64,000 bases of DNA from Alkalimonas amylolytica (GCF_900107845.1 NZ_FNRM01000010.1:39381-103380); one strand, 5' to 3'. Positions 1 through 8,286 are shown, counted from the stretch's first letter. Program-made: numbers and translations. The notes: generated by a model not told the origin, from the sequence alone.

Positions 1-314
1 TGCAGCAAGCCAGCCGCTCTTCGGACTTTGCTGCCAGGTTGGGCGGGGATGAGTTTGTGCTGATATTGGATCGAATCAACAGCGATGAAGAACTGTGCAA
101 AGCCATTGAGCGGCTCAGCAGTGCTTTAAACACACCCGGTGTGCACTACTCAGCGCAGCAGATCGATGTATCTTGCAGCATTGGTGTTGCCCTGTTTTCA
201 CCCGGCCAGCCAGTTTCGGCAAAAACCTTACTAAAGCAAGCCGATAGTGCCATGTATCAAAGTAAAACCGGGCATCACGCTTGGTGCATGTATCAGGAAG
301 ACAAAACAACCTGA
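1..314 (+). CDS. GGDEF-domain protein, C-terminal fragment (5' cut by window edge)
   Basis: The reading frame is open from the window start and holds the C-terminal part of a diguanylate cyclase domain. The signature GGDEF is intact at bases 42-56, preceded by an in-frame Arg-Leu, and is followed by the conserved SIGVALF strand and the ADSAMYQSK helix typical of the domain end. The likely role is synthesis of cyclic di-GMP from two GTP. The sensory N-terminus lies outside the window, so its input is unknown. The protein ends about 40 residues after the AMYQ motif, so no EAL domain follows. Confidence 0.85.
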   Translation, partial: QQASRSSDFAARLGGDEFVLILDRINSDEELCKAIERLSSALNTPGVHYSAQQIDVSCSIGVALFSPGQPVSAKTLLKQADSAMYQSKTGHHAWCMYQEDKTT

Positions 315-458
315 TGCGCCAGCAAACCATACCACGTCGTTAGTCGTTAAACAGATGGGTAGCCGCTCAGCCAAATGTTGTGTGGCAGTCAAAGGCATGC
401 TTTTTTAACGGCGCGACTTGCTGCTATGATGATGCACCCTCAATCCACATCTGTTTTT

Positions 459-1259
459 ATGAACATCATTCTTGATCCCCTCGAGTCCTCGGCCGTCATT
501 GCACTGCTGCAGGGCCATCTGGCCGATATGTACGCCACCTCACCGGCAGAGAGCGTGCATGCGCTGGACTTGAGCAAACTCAAAGCACCGGATATCCGCT
601 TTTGGACTGGCTGGGAAAACGATGCGTTGCTGGGCTGCGTGGCTTTAAAGCAGCACAGTGCCGGCATCGGCGAGATTAAATCGATGCGCACCGATCCGAA
701 GGTGCGTGGCAAGGGCATTGGCCGGGCTTTGCTGCAGCATGTGCTGGCCGAGGCAGCCGCTTTGGGGATCGATACCCTTTACCTTGAAACCGGCTCGATG
801 GATTTTTTCAAGCCAGCCCGTAGCTTGTACCAAAGCGCTGGCTTTGTGTTTTGCGGCCCTTTTGCCGATTACCAGGACGATGAAAACAGTTGCTTTATGG
901 TCAAAAGCCTGCTGGCGGCGCCCGATGTGCGTGAGCCGGTGCAGCGTCAGCTGGATGCTTACAATGCCAAAGACTTAGCCGCTTTTTGCCGTTGTTACCA
1001 CCCGGATATCGCCATTTACCGCATGCCGGCAAGTTCCCCGGCGCTGCAGGGTCTGGCTGCGCTGCGGCAGTTCTATGCCAGTGAGCGCTTTACCCTGCCA
1101 GCGCTTCGCGCCGAGGTGCTTAGCCGTATGGTGGTAGGCAACAAGGTGATTGATCACGAGCGGGTGCATGGCCTAAGCGACACGCCATCCGAAGTGGCCG
1201 TGGTGTACGAAGTCGAAGCTGGCCTGATTAAAAGCGCCTGGTTTTATCCGGCCAGCTAA
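459..1259 (+). CDS. GNAT N-acetyltransferase fused to a SnoaL-like (NTF2-fold) domain
   Basis: About 266 residues. The first half is a GNAT acetyltransferase: the acetyl-CoA pyrophosphate-binding loop appears as DPKVRGKGIGRALLQ, followed by the ETG...FFKPARSLYQSAGF helix and strand seen in PhnO/ElaA-like members. The second half, from about residue 160, reads as a SnoaL/steroid-isomerase-like NTF2 fold (LDAYNAKDLAAFCRCYHPDI ... HGLSD). I take the ATG at 459; an open frame reaches back to 375, but the upstream residues look non-family. No strong ribosome binding site is visible. The substrate is unknown. The fusion is the odd point, since either domain alone usually makes a 130-170 residue protein. 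Confidence 0.75.
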   Translation: MNIILDPLESSAVIALLQGHLADMYATSPAESVHALDLSKLKAPDIRFWTGWENDALLGCVALKQHSAGIGEIKSMRTDPKVRGKGIGRALLQHVLAEAAALGIDTLYLETGSMDFFKPARSLYQSAGFVFCGPFADYQDDENSCFMVKSLLAAPDVREPVQRQLDAYNAKDLAAFCRCYHPDIAIYRMPASSPALQGLAALRQFYASERFTLPALRAEVLSRMVVGNKVIDHERVHGLSDTPSEVAVVYEVEAGLIKSAWFYPAS

Positions 1260-1315
1260 ATCCTTTTGGCCCCCTGTGACGTATTGCCTCGGTGGGATGA
1301 TGTTGGGGGCCTTAC

Positions 1316-1861
1316 GTGAAACCCTGGATACTATTATTTTTGTTGCCATTTAGCCTGACGGCGGATGAACTGGCATGGCAAGCCTGGCGTTATGGCAACG
1401 CCGTTTTAATCATGCGCCATGCGTTAGCGCCAGGTACCGGCGACCCGGCCGGCTTTGTGCTGCAAGACTGCAGCACCCAGCGCAATCTGAATGCGCGCGG
1501 TCGTCAGCAGGCCCAGGCCTGGGGGCATTTGCTGCAGCAAAAAACAGCTGCCGATGTGCAGATTTTTAGCAGTGAGTGGTGCCGCAGCCTTGAAACCGGT
1601 CAGCTGATGGCGCTTTCAGCGGTTGAGCCCTTGCCACTGCTGAATTCATTTTTTGCTGGCCGAGGTGATCGGCAGGCACAAACCAGCGCATTGAAAGTCT
1701 TTCTGGCGCAGGCTCCCTTTAGCACCCCCACAGTGCTGATCAGTCATCAGGTCAATATCACCGCTCTGACTGGTATTTTTCCCGCCTCCGGCGAAGGCTT
1801 ACTGCTGGCCTTACCGCTGACCGAACCTATTACTGTGCTGGCACGGGTGCAGCCTGATTAG
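1316..1861 (+). CDS. Exported histidine phosphatase family protein
   Basis: 181 residues. It starts with a short signal peptide (MKPWILLFLLPFSLTADE), so the protein should act in the periplasm. The phosphatase signature is LIMRHALAPG, an RHG-type motif with Ala in place of Gly after the catalytic His. A later SSEWCRSLETG carries the conserved second Arg, and LISHQVN the second His. The start is GTG at 1316 with a GGGGG Shine-Dalgarno-like run just upstream; no in-frame ATG fits. It converges on and overlaps by four bases the AraC regulator gene on the other strand. The substrate (phospho-sugar, phospholipid or other) cannot be told. Confidence 0.8.
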   Translation: MKPWILLFLLPFSLTADELAWQAWRYGNAVLIMRHALAPGTGDPAGFVLQDCSTQRNLNARGRQQAQAWGHLLQQKTAADVQIFSSEWCRSLETGQLMALSAVEPLPLLNSFFAGRGDRQAQTSALKVFLAQAPFSTPTVLISHQVNITALTGIFPASGEGLLLALPLTEPITVLARVQPD

Positions 1862-3027
1862 TTAGCTACCTGCGCCCGATACTGCGCCGGGGTAAGGCCA
1901 GTGCTGGCTTTAAAGGCTTTGTAAAAAGACGAGCGGGCGTTAAAACCAACCGTCATGGCAATGGTAAGCACGCTGTCATTGCTGTGCTGCAATTGCTGCT
2001 TTGCTGCGGCTATGCGGGCGTCATTGATGTAGTCATAGAACGATTGCTGCAGAGCCTGGTTGAGTGTCTGCGACAAATACTGCGGCGACACACCAATATG
2101 CTCTGCCAGTTTGTACAAGGTCAGCGCAGGGTCCAGGTACAGCTGTTGCTGGTACACCGCCTGCTGCAGCTTGTTCGCTATCCGCTCTGTTTGCGCCTCA
2201 CCTAACGCCGAACGCTGGTATTTAACGGCATCGACGGGCTTGGTTCCTGCCGCTTCTGCGTCACCAGGTTCGCTGGTCTCCACCATACTGAACACTTCGG
2301 CAAAACCCGGCTGTTGCTGCAGACCACAATAACAGAGTAACCACACCAGTATCAGTGCCAACAGCAGCACACCGCTATCGCTGACCCAGGGCGATGCCAG
2401 CCGCTCACCAGCCATCAATACCAGCACAGCGTAACCCCAGCTTAGGAGTAGCGAGATGATCAGACCATCGAGCCAATGCAGGTGTTTTCCCCTATCAGTG
2501 GCAAACACCTGTCTGAGCTGCTTTCGATAGCGCCGTAATTGCATGGTGATGCGGAGCAGATACAACAGACTAAGCCCCAGCCAAAGCAAAGTGGCTGCTA
2601 AGAATGCGATAGCGGTGAGCAGTGACTGGCCTTGCAGTGAGGCGGAATCGGCGAAAAACAGCGCCTGTTGCTCCGCTTCGGGCAGGGTGTAAATCAGCAG
2701 TGCCAGCGGTATCGCAACCAGTTGGCTCCAGTAGCTGGTGCTATGGTGCCACTGCCAGCGCCATGCAGTGCGGGTGCTTAGCGCTCTGGCATACAGGTAC
2801 AGGCTGGGGGGCACGGCAAAAAAAGCCACTGGCAAAGCCGCGATGTACAGGAAGATGAAGTCAGGCGCGAGCTGAAAAATCAGCGGGCCAGTTAAGATCA
2901 CCGCCAGTGCTCCTAAGGCAAGCACTAATGGCGATAAATAATGCTGCTGTGGTAGCCGCAGTATCAGCAAATGCAGGGTAAATCCCAGCACACCCAGTGC
3001 TGCAGCGGCCAGACTTAATTCCGTCAT
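1858..3027 (-). CDS. AraC-family regulator with a membrane-embedded N-terminal half
   Basis: 389 residues. The N-terminal 245 residues contain about seven hydrophobic helices with short polar loops. The C-terminal 100 residues are an AraC/XylS DNA-binding domain with two helix-turn-helix units: LYKLAEHIGVSPQYLSQTLNQ, then the conserved IAMTVGFNARSSFYKAFKASTGLTPAQYR. This architecture belongs to membrane-anchored AraC regulators whose signal is sensed in or across the inner membrane. The gene is divergent from the small membrane-protein gene at 3188 across a 160-base gap, which makes that gene the likely target. The ligand is unknown. Confidence 0.88.
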   Translation of the reverse strand: MTELSLAAAALGVLGFTLHLLILRLPQQHYLSPLVLALGALAVILTGPLIFQLAPDFIFLYIAALPVAFFAVPPSLYLYARALSTRTAWRWQWHHSTSYWSQLVAIPLALLIYTLPEAEQQALFFADSASLQGQSLLTAIAFLAATLLWLGLSLLYLLRITMQLRRYRKQLRQVFATDRGKHLHWLDGLIISLLLSWGYAVLVLMAGERLASPWVSDSGVLLLALILVWLLCYCGLQQQPGFAEVFSMVETSEPGDAEAAGTKPVDAVKYQRSALGEAQTERIANKLQQAVYQQQLYLDPALTLYKLAEHIGVSPQYLSQTLNQALQQSFYDYINDARIAAAKQQLQHSNDSVLTIAMTVGFNARSSFYKAFKASTGLTPAQYRAQVAN

Positions 3028-3187
3028 CGATGCTTGCTTTTTGTTCGTTGTTTGTAGCCGTTAGTGTACGGCCTTTTCTGGGGCGCCAATAGTAAAAAAC
3101 TGTCCGCGCTTATCGTCCCGGACGACATCACAGCGAAATGGCTTTATGGTAGGACGGTAAAACAGCGTTCAATACCAGGAGCAAAGC

Positions 3188-3877
3188 ATGCAAGCGACCC
3201 CTTCAGCCCCTTCAAACAGCACAGTACGGATCGGTGGTGTTGCCGCCCTTGGGATGGCGTTGTGCTATCTCAGTATGTTTATCATTTTCTTTGGGCTGAT
3301 CTCCGTTCCGCCAGGGCTGGATACCCTGGGGCGGATAGAATTTTTGCAGCAAGGTCGGCTGCTGTTTGCCATCAGTTACAGCCTTGGTTATCTGGTGTTT
3401 GGGATCTTGTTAGCCATCAGTTTGCAGGCATTGCAGCAGGCAATGCCGGATAAACAATCTGCCCTGGCCGGCTTGGCAGACCGCTTTGGCTGGATCTGGG
3501 TCACGCTGATGATGGCCAGCGGCATGACCTACCTGATAGGGCTGGACCGACTTATACACCTGGTCAGCATCGACCCGGTGCAGGCACAAGCGCTGTACCA
3601 TAGCTTCTGGCTTATCACCCATGCCCTTGGAGGCGGTATTGAGCTGGTCGGTGGGCTATGGGTGTTGCTGCTTAGCTTGGCTGGCCTTAAACAACAATGG
3701 CTACCGAAAGCCTTGCACTTACTGGGGTTGCTGATAGGCTGCCTGGGGATCCTCACCGTGCTGCATACCGTGCCCTATTTAAAAGACATGTTTGGCCTGT
3801 TGCAACTTATCTGGTTTAGCTGGTTGGGAGTGCTGTTACTAAGAAGCAAGCATCAGGTGGTTGGTGATGTGCAGTAG
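3188..3877 (+). CDS. Small polytopic membrane protein (DUF4386-like)
   Basis: 229 residues with about six hydrophobic segments: near residues 15-37, 58-80, 97-118, 135-168, 175-195 and 200-218. The segment and loop pattern resembles the DUF4386 family of six-helix membrane proteins of unknown role, but I cannot confirm the family by eye. It lies divergent from the membrane-bound AraC regulator and may be its regulated partner. The start ATG follows a GGAGCAAAGC ribosome binding site. No catalytic motif is recognisable. Confidence 0.65.
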   Translation: MQATPSAPSNSTVRIGGVAALGMALCYLSMFIIFFGLISVPPGLDTLGRIEFLQQGRLLFAISYSLGYLVFGILLAISLQALQQAMPDKQSALAGLADRFGWIWVTLMMASGMTYLIGLDRLIHLVSIDPVQAQALYHSFWLITHALGGGIELVGGLWVLLLSLAGLKQQWLPKALHLLGLLIGCLGILTVLHTVPYLKDMFGLLQLIWFSWLGVLLLRSKHQVVGDVQ

Positions 3878-3992
3878 TAACCATGCGTAGCAGAGAGTTT
3901 TGAAGCACTAAAGTAAATCGGGTGATTAACCTTTGTCTTGTTTTGAATTGCGAAACAGCAACTTATGTTCTAGATTGGGTATAAGTATTTTT

Positions 3993-4011
3993 CTGGTTGA
4001 ATTACAACCAG
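3993..4011. repeat. Hairpin upstream of the nuclease-like gene
   Basis: A perfect 7-base inverted repeat (CTGGTTG / CAACCAG) with the 5-base loop AATTA lies 53 bases before the start at 4064, inside an AT-rich intergenic stretch. It could be a regulator site or a leader hairpin. No T-tract follows, so it does not look like a terminator. Confidence 0.5.
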
Positions 4012-4063
4012 TCTAATAGTTGCCGTTGTTAGCAATGCCAAAACAATAAGAAAGGGACGTCCA

Positions 4064-5938
4064 ATGAAATTGAATCAAGTTCTGTCTGCACTAAATCAAA
4101 TTGAAAAATCAAAATTTATTACCTGCCTAGACAAATTATGTAGCAATGCAGCTGCCTACGACGCCACAATCGACAAAACTTTGAATAAGGTCAATCGCCA
4201 AATCAAAGATGCATCCGGAAGCGAAATTTCATTACTTTTTGCTGCTGTTGCTGAGCACTACAAAGTAGCGATAGAAGAAAGATTGACACTATGCGATGCA
4301 TCTATGGCTCTGTTAGTGAATATATTGAGCCGTGACGGTAACGGCGTTGCTCGAATCAGCTGGCTAGAGCAATTATATAGTCGGGAGTGGGAGGTGCTGG
4401 ACTCGCTTTCGAGGCAAATACAGCAAGAGATAAACAGCTGTATAGCGGATAACTACTGTCGTGAACATCGACTTAAAATTTTTAATGACTGCCTCAAAAT
4501 TGCATATTCCAACGATCTCAAAACAAACAGACAAGCCAATATCTCTGATGATGAACGAAGTATTCTCAATGTCCTCGCACAGCACCTGAAAATTTCTCAC
4601 GATGAAGTCGTAGCTATTGAGCATTTGTCTGATCCGATAAAAGCAGGGAAGGAAACAGTCGAAAATTGTTTGCAGGACCTACGCGAGATGGGGGTGATTT
4701 TTATCAACCGGAAACGCTCAGAAGTACTGATTCCTGACGAAGTCGTTGCCATACTTAATCAAATTCAGCATAAAGAGTTGGCGGATAAGCATTTGCTAAG
4801 GATATTACGGGTGCTGTCCGACGCTGAACTTGCCAACATTCTTAAAAGTTATGGTAAGCGAATTCGTGGGGTTTCCCGCAGCGAGAGAATTTCAACCATC
4901 ATGCATTCCGGTATTTCTGTACGAGATATGCTGGGACGGGATTTGTACGATGAAAATGAAAGTCAAAATAAACGCAAAGAGCGTTTGAAGCAACTGATCA
5001 CCGATCTGGATATTGACGCTGAGCGAATAGGACAAACAGTTGATGAGCGGATTAACGTAATTTTGGAGAGCTTAAATTCAGCTACTGAGCGCGAATTTAA
5101 TGCCATGAGTGCAACAGGCTATAAAGAAATGTTCGATGCGCTGGAGGAAAACTTCCACGGCAAGGACCCTGATGGCCGCCAAGAGTCACTTTCACAACGT
5201 CTCAAAAGAGAGTTTGAGCTGGAAGATACCGAGGAAATTAATGTCGAGCGGTTACGCGCTCTGAGCATCACCCCACATGACCTGCTTTATTTAATTAATA
5301 ATGATGAAATGAGAGATTTGCGGGATACGATGAATCTTCCTAAAAAGGGTAACCCAAGATTTCATCTGCTTGATGTATTCGCCAGTGCAAATGATAAATT
5401 GATTGAAAATTTTGCTGCTTTAGCTCGACGTGATCTGATGGGGCTTAAAGAATCCGGTATTGATGTCTCTGAGGCAGATCTTGGTCTGAAATTTGAGGAG
5501 GCTACCAAAACTATTCTCGAGCAGATGGATTTGAATGTGGATGAAGAGCTTCGCAAGTCGATAAATACGGCTAAAGATAAAGCCGATATTATCCTGTCCA
5601 TCAGCGATGACGATATTATTATTGGTGAGGCCAAAACCTGCAAGAATGGTGATTTTGCAAAATACTCCAGCACTTCACGGCAGATAAAGGCCTATGTTAA
5701 ACGATGCGAAAATCAGGGAAAAAGTGTTGCACAGGTGCTGATTATTGCCCCAAGTTTTTCGCAGGATTTTATTGAGTCAGCGGAGATGGATACCGAAGTG
5801 AATATCTCTTTACTCACAGCGGACGGACTAAAGCAAATTTATGATGCTTATCGGAGTAAACGCAAACCAAATTTCTCCGCTCGTTTGCTGACAAAGGGCG
5901 GGTTACTAAAAGCTGATTTAATCGCAAAGAGTATTTGA
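4064..5938 (+). CDS. Large protein with C-terminal PD-(D/E)XK nuclease-like domain, probable defence gene
   Basis: 624 residues; I do not recognise a named family. The first 450 residues are mostly charged helices, with a winged-helix-like stretch near 165-230 (SDDERSILNVLAQHLKIS ... LQDLREMGVIFINRKR). The C-terminal part begins at LGLKFEEATKTILEQM and carries Asp508 in KADIIL and Glu522-Ala-Lys524 in IIIGEAKT, the D-x(n)-ExK arrangement of PD-(D/E)XK nucleases, followed by a helix and a strand (VAQVLIIAP). I infer DNA cleavage or nicking. Base composition is more AT-rich than flanking housekeeping genes, which suggests transfer. Its TGA overlaps an ATG (TGATG, 5936-5940) that would start the now broken ATPase gene, so the pair was probably translationally coupled. 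Confidence 0.7.
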   Translation: MKLNQVLSALNQIEKSKFITCLDKLCSNAAAYDATIDKTLNKVNRQIKDASGSEISLLFAAVAEHYKVAIEERLTLCDASMALLVNILSRDGNGVARISWLEQLYSREWEVLDSLSRQIQQEINSCIADNYCREHRLKIFNDCLKIAYSNDLKTNRQANISDDERSILNVLAQHLKISHDEVVAIEHLSDPIKAGKETVENCLQDLREMGVIFINRKRSEVLIPDEVVAILNQIQHKELADKHLLRILRVLSDAELANILKSYGKRIRGVSRSERISTIMHSGISVRDMLGRDLYDENESQNKRKERLKQLITDLDIDAERIGQTVDERINVILESLNSATEREFNAMSATGYKEMFDALEENFHGKDPDGRQESLSQRLKREFELEDTEEINVERLRALSITPHDLLYLINNDEMRDLRDTMNLPKKGNPRFHLLDVFASANDKLIENFAALARRDLMGLKESGIDVSEADLGLKFEEATKTILEQMDLNVDEELRKSINTAKDKADIILSISDDDIIIGEAKTCKNGDFAKYSSTSRQIKAYVKRCENQGKSVAQVLIIAPSFSQDFIESAEMDTEVNISLLTADGLKQIYDAYRSKRKPNFSARLLTKGGLLKADLIAKSI

Positions 5939-6342
5939 TGCGGGAACTCGAAGAGTCGCGCAATCTGTTTTAGCACAGTACTTTTAAGCATCATTGACGC
6001 ATGCATTGTTTCTGGCACAACAAGGCGGACCTTTGGTTATTGACCAGCCAGGAGATGAGCTGGATTTAAACTTTGTGTTCAACGAAGTGATTCCGATGCA
6101 TCGTAAAGTAAAATCCAGCCGACAAATTATCTTAGCGGCTCATAACGCTAATTTTCCAGTAAACAGTGACGCTGAATTTGTGTACGCCAGTGAAGCAAAA
6201 GATGGGAAAGGCGTCCCAAGAGCGGTATGGGGTAGATAAGTCTGAAGTTACAGCTGTAGTGCTCGATACCATGGAAAGCACGGAAGAGGTTTTTTGCCTT
6301 CGTCGTAAAAATACTACTTTTGAGCAAGGAGGGGGTAAATAA
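5938..6342 (+). pseudogene. Remnant of an SMC/TrlF-like ATPase gene
   Basis: What survives is the end of a large ABC/SMC-type ATPase. GGPLVIDQPGDELD is a Walker B-type motif followed by the helix-strand IILAAHNANFPV, whose His corresponds to the switch His of such ATPases. This frame stops at 6239. The adjoining frame, starting around TATGGGGTAGATAAG near 6226, continues in register as YGVDKSEV ... EEVFCLRRKN and stops at 6342, so a frameshift is evident. The ATG at 5938 opens 11 codons ending in TAG at 5973 and may be the original start. Most of the ATPase, including the Walker A P-loop, has been deleted. The role of the intact ancestor in defence is inferred. Confidence 0.75.
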
Positions 6343-6346
6343 ACCT

Positions 6347-7237
6347 GTGCCAGACTTAAAACCATGGCGGTCAATGACCGACCAATTAGCTATTCTAAAA
6401 TCCCGTGGTTTGCTGGTTGATAATGAACCAGCAGCGCTTAATTACCTTGCACGTATTGGTTATTACCGGCTAAGCGGCTATTGGTACCCCCTTCGCGTTA
6501 TCGACACTGAAACATCACTACAAGAACACCGACCCGTGCGCTTTGATCACTTTATGCCAGAAAGCCATTTTGAAGATGTGGTTAAGTTGTATGTGTTTGA
6601 TAAAAAGCTACGTCTACTGGCGCTGGATGCATTGGAACGAATTGAAATGGCACTTCGGGTGGACATTGCCCATCGGTTAGGGGAGAAAGATCCCTGTGCA
6701 CACCTGAACCCGGATTGCTTGCATGGTAATTTTGCCAAAAAAGCGATAATAAAAGGGCCAAACAAAGGCAAGACTGAGCATCAGGTATGGCTGGAAAAAT
6801 ACGATACTATGTTGAAACGAGCGCGACGGGAGCCTTTTATTGCTCATCACCGCGAGAAGTATGACGGCTGTTTACCAATATGGGTAGCGATTGAAGTATG
6901 GGACTTCGGACTACTGTCCCGGTTATTTGAAGGCATGCAGTTTACAGATAAAAATCAGGTGGCCCAAAAGTATGGGCTTGCGGACGGCGCTCAGCTGGCA
7001 AAATGGCTTAAGAGTTTGAACTTTGTGCGTAACGTGTCAGCGCACCATAGCCGCCCTTTTATGTACTTTGCCATCATGGCGAAACTACTCGCTGTTATTT
7101 GCCCTAACTCAAGCTGGACACAACGACTGATTGCACTGATAAACGACTTCCCAAGCTCTAGAAATGGCATGTTAACATTGCAAGACCTTGGTGTCGTTGA
7201 GGGGGCTGTTGAATGGCTGAGTCAATTTCAGAAATGA
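6347..7237 (+). CDS. Abi_2 (AbiD/AbiF-like) abortive-infection protein
   Basis: About 296 residues of the Abi_2 family. Visible are the N-terminal MTDQLAILKSRGLLVDN helix-loop, LARIGYYRLSGYW, the ALERIEMALRVDIAH helix and the C-terminal RNVSAHHSR, an R-x4-6-H HEPN-type ribonuclease signature at about Arg228-His233/234. Family members such as AbiD and AbiF of lactococci abort phage growth; RNA cleavage is the expected activity. I choose the GTG at 6347, four bases after the stop of the ATPase remnant and downstream of a strong AAGGAGG at 6326-6332. A TTG at 6320 is in frame but lacks a site. All key motifs look intact, so this gene may still be functional even though its operon is damaged. Confidence 0.82.
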   Translation: MPDLKPWRSMTDQLAILKSRGLLVDNEPAALNYLARIGYYRLSGYWYPLRVIDTETSLQEHRPVRFDHFMPESHFEDVVKLYVFDKKLRLLALDALERIEMALRVDIAHRLGEKDPCAHLNPDCLHGNFAKKAIIKGPNKGKTEHQVWLEKYDTMLKRARREPFIAHHREKYDGCLPIWVAIEVWDFGLLSRLFEGMQFTDKNQVAQKYGLADGAQLAKWLKSLNFVRNVSAHHSRPFMYFAIMAKLLAVICPNSSWTQRLIALINDFPSSRNGMLTLQDLGVVEGAVEWLSQFQK

Positions 7238-7239
7238 GA

Positions 7240-7295
7240 ACCGACGCGTACATAAATGCAGAGGCGTCGGTCATATTGGTTCTAATAGTAGAACC
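7240..7295. terminator. Two tandem hairpins between convergent Abi_2 and Mks operons
   Basis: The first stem pairs ACCGACGC (7240-7247) with GCGTCGGT (7264-7271) over a 16-base loop. The second pairs GGTTCTA (7278-7284) with TAGAACC (7289-7295) over a 4-base loop. They lie directly after the Abi_2 stop, where transcripts from the two strands converge. T-tracts are poor, so termination is an inference from position. Confidence 0.45.
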
Positions 7296-7425
7296 TAGGT
7301 GATTCTATGTCAATCCAGTACTTAGAAATTATAATAATCTAATAGTCTGATGCTAGCGCTTTCAAAATGAACAGAGACTTACTGCAAGCATAACTTTGGT
7401 TTGGTCAGTGATTGCTGATATTGCT

Positions 7426-8286
7426 TTAGGTCAGGCTGATTGGTTTTAGTTGCTGCTGTTGCATATTTTGCTGGCGCAGGCCTTTTAGTTGCTGACAAAG
7501 TAACGCTTGGTAAGGCTGAAAATCCTGGCTGCAGGCAGTGCTTTTGATCGCTGGCAGGTATTTCAGCTGAGTATCCGGCAGCATGCTGCTGCTGGCTTGT
7601 TGTTGCAAAGTGGCAAGATCTGGTAACAGCATGGCCTGATAGCCTTCGTGCAAAGCGATGCTGACACCTTTGCCATCAAAATCACCGAAGTAGATGGTTG
7701 GTTTCTGCAAACTTAGCCAGGCGGTTTTGAGTGCTTTGCAGCCCCGGCTGTAGAGGCGATCGCCGCGATAAACCACCAACGGCTGCTGGAAGGGTAGCTC
7801 CAGAGTGAACAGCTCCAGTTGGTAAAAACAATCGAGGTTTTCCACTACCAGCAAGGTGTCGAATTGGTCCAGTGGTAGTTGCTGCCAGTCGGTGTCGATA
7901 AACTCTGTATGAAGACCTGCTTGCTGCGTTGGTTGATTTAAACGCAGCAGCACCCGCTGTTGGCGAGGCTTTAAGCCAGCGCTTTTTAATTCCTGCTGGC
8001 TGGATTGTGCAGCCTCCATCCGGCTTTGTGCCGCCAGATTATCGCGAAAACAGGCCTGGCCGAGCTGGCGCTGGGCTGTGGCAATGGCCCCCAGCAGCGC
8101 CATATCAAAGCGGACTTTGGGCAAGCTGGCGCTGTGGGCTGGCAACAGTTGCTGCTCAATGCACCAGTCAATCACCTGAGCTGCCGCTTTTTTGCCGGGG
8201 CTTACGGCTTCGCTGCCGCTGGCTTTCAGCCGTAGCTCCAGCTGGCGCAGCCAGTTCAGTGCCTGCAGCCCCAGCGCCTGTTGCAT
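7426..8286 (-). CDS. Toprim-domain nuclease subunit of an MksBEFG/Wadjet-like system (JetD/MksG-like)
   Basis: 286 residues. The C-terminal half has the Toprim fold residues expected of JetD/MksG (DUF2220-type) proteins: Glu149 in LLVVENLDCF and the Asp202-x-Asp204 pair in IYFGDFDGKGVSIA. In Wadjet systems the JetD subunit cleaves plasmid DNA extruded by the SMC complex. At 286 residues it is shorter than the roughly 390-residue JetD proteins I know of, so the N-terminal arm domain is reduced. It is the last gene of the operon, and its start overlaps the stop of the upstream gene by one base (TGATG). The position, Toprim motif and upstream SMC genes together make the assignment firm in kind, though not in exact subtype. 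Confidence 0.8.
   Translation of the reverse strand: MQQALGLQALNWLRQLELRLKASGSEAVSPGKKAAAQVIDWCIEQQLLPAHSASLPKVRFDMALLGAIATAQRQLGQACFRDNLAAQSRMEAAQSSQQELKSAGLKPRQQRVLLRLNQPTQQAGLHTEFIDTDWQQLPLDQFDTLLVVENLDCFYQLELFTLELPFQQPLVVYRGDRLYSRGCKALKTAWLSLQKPTIYFGDFDGKGVSIALHEGYQAMLLPDLATLQQQASSSMLPDTQLKYLPAIKSTACSQDFQPYQALLCQQLKGLRQQNMQQQQLKPISLT

Noticed and set aside
3064..3453. 129-codon open frame overlapping the small membrane-protein gene
   Set aside because: It is out of frame with the six-helix protein, which has a ribosome binding site and proper membrane segments; this frame reads as scrambled sequence.
6320..6346. TTG start for the Abi_2 gene
   Set aside because: It lies within the ATPase tail, before the AAGGAGG site that best serves the GTG at 6347.
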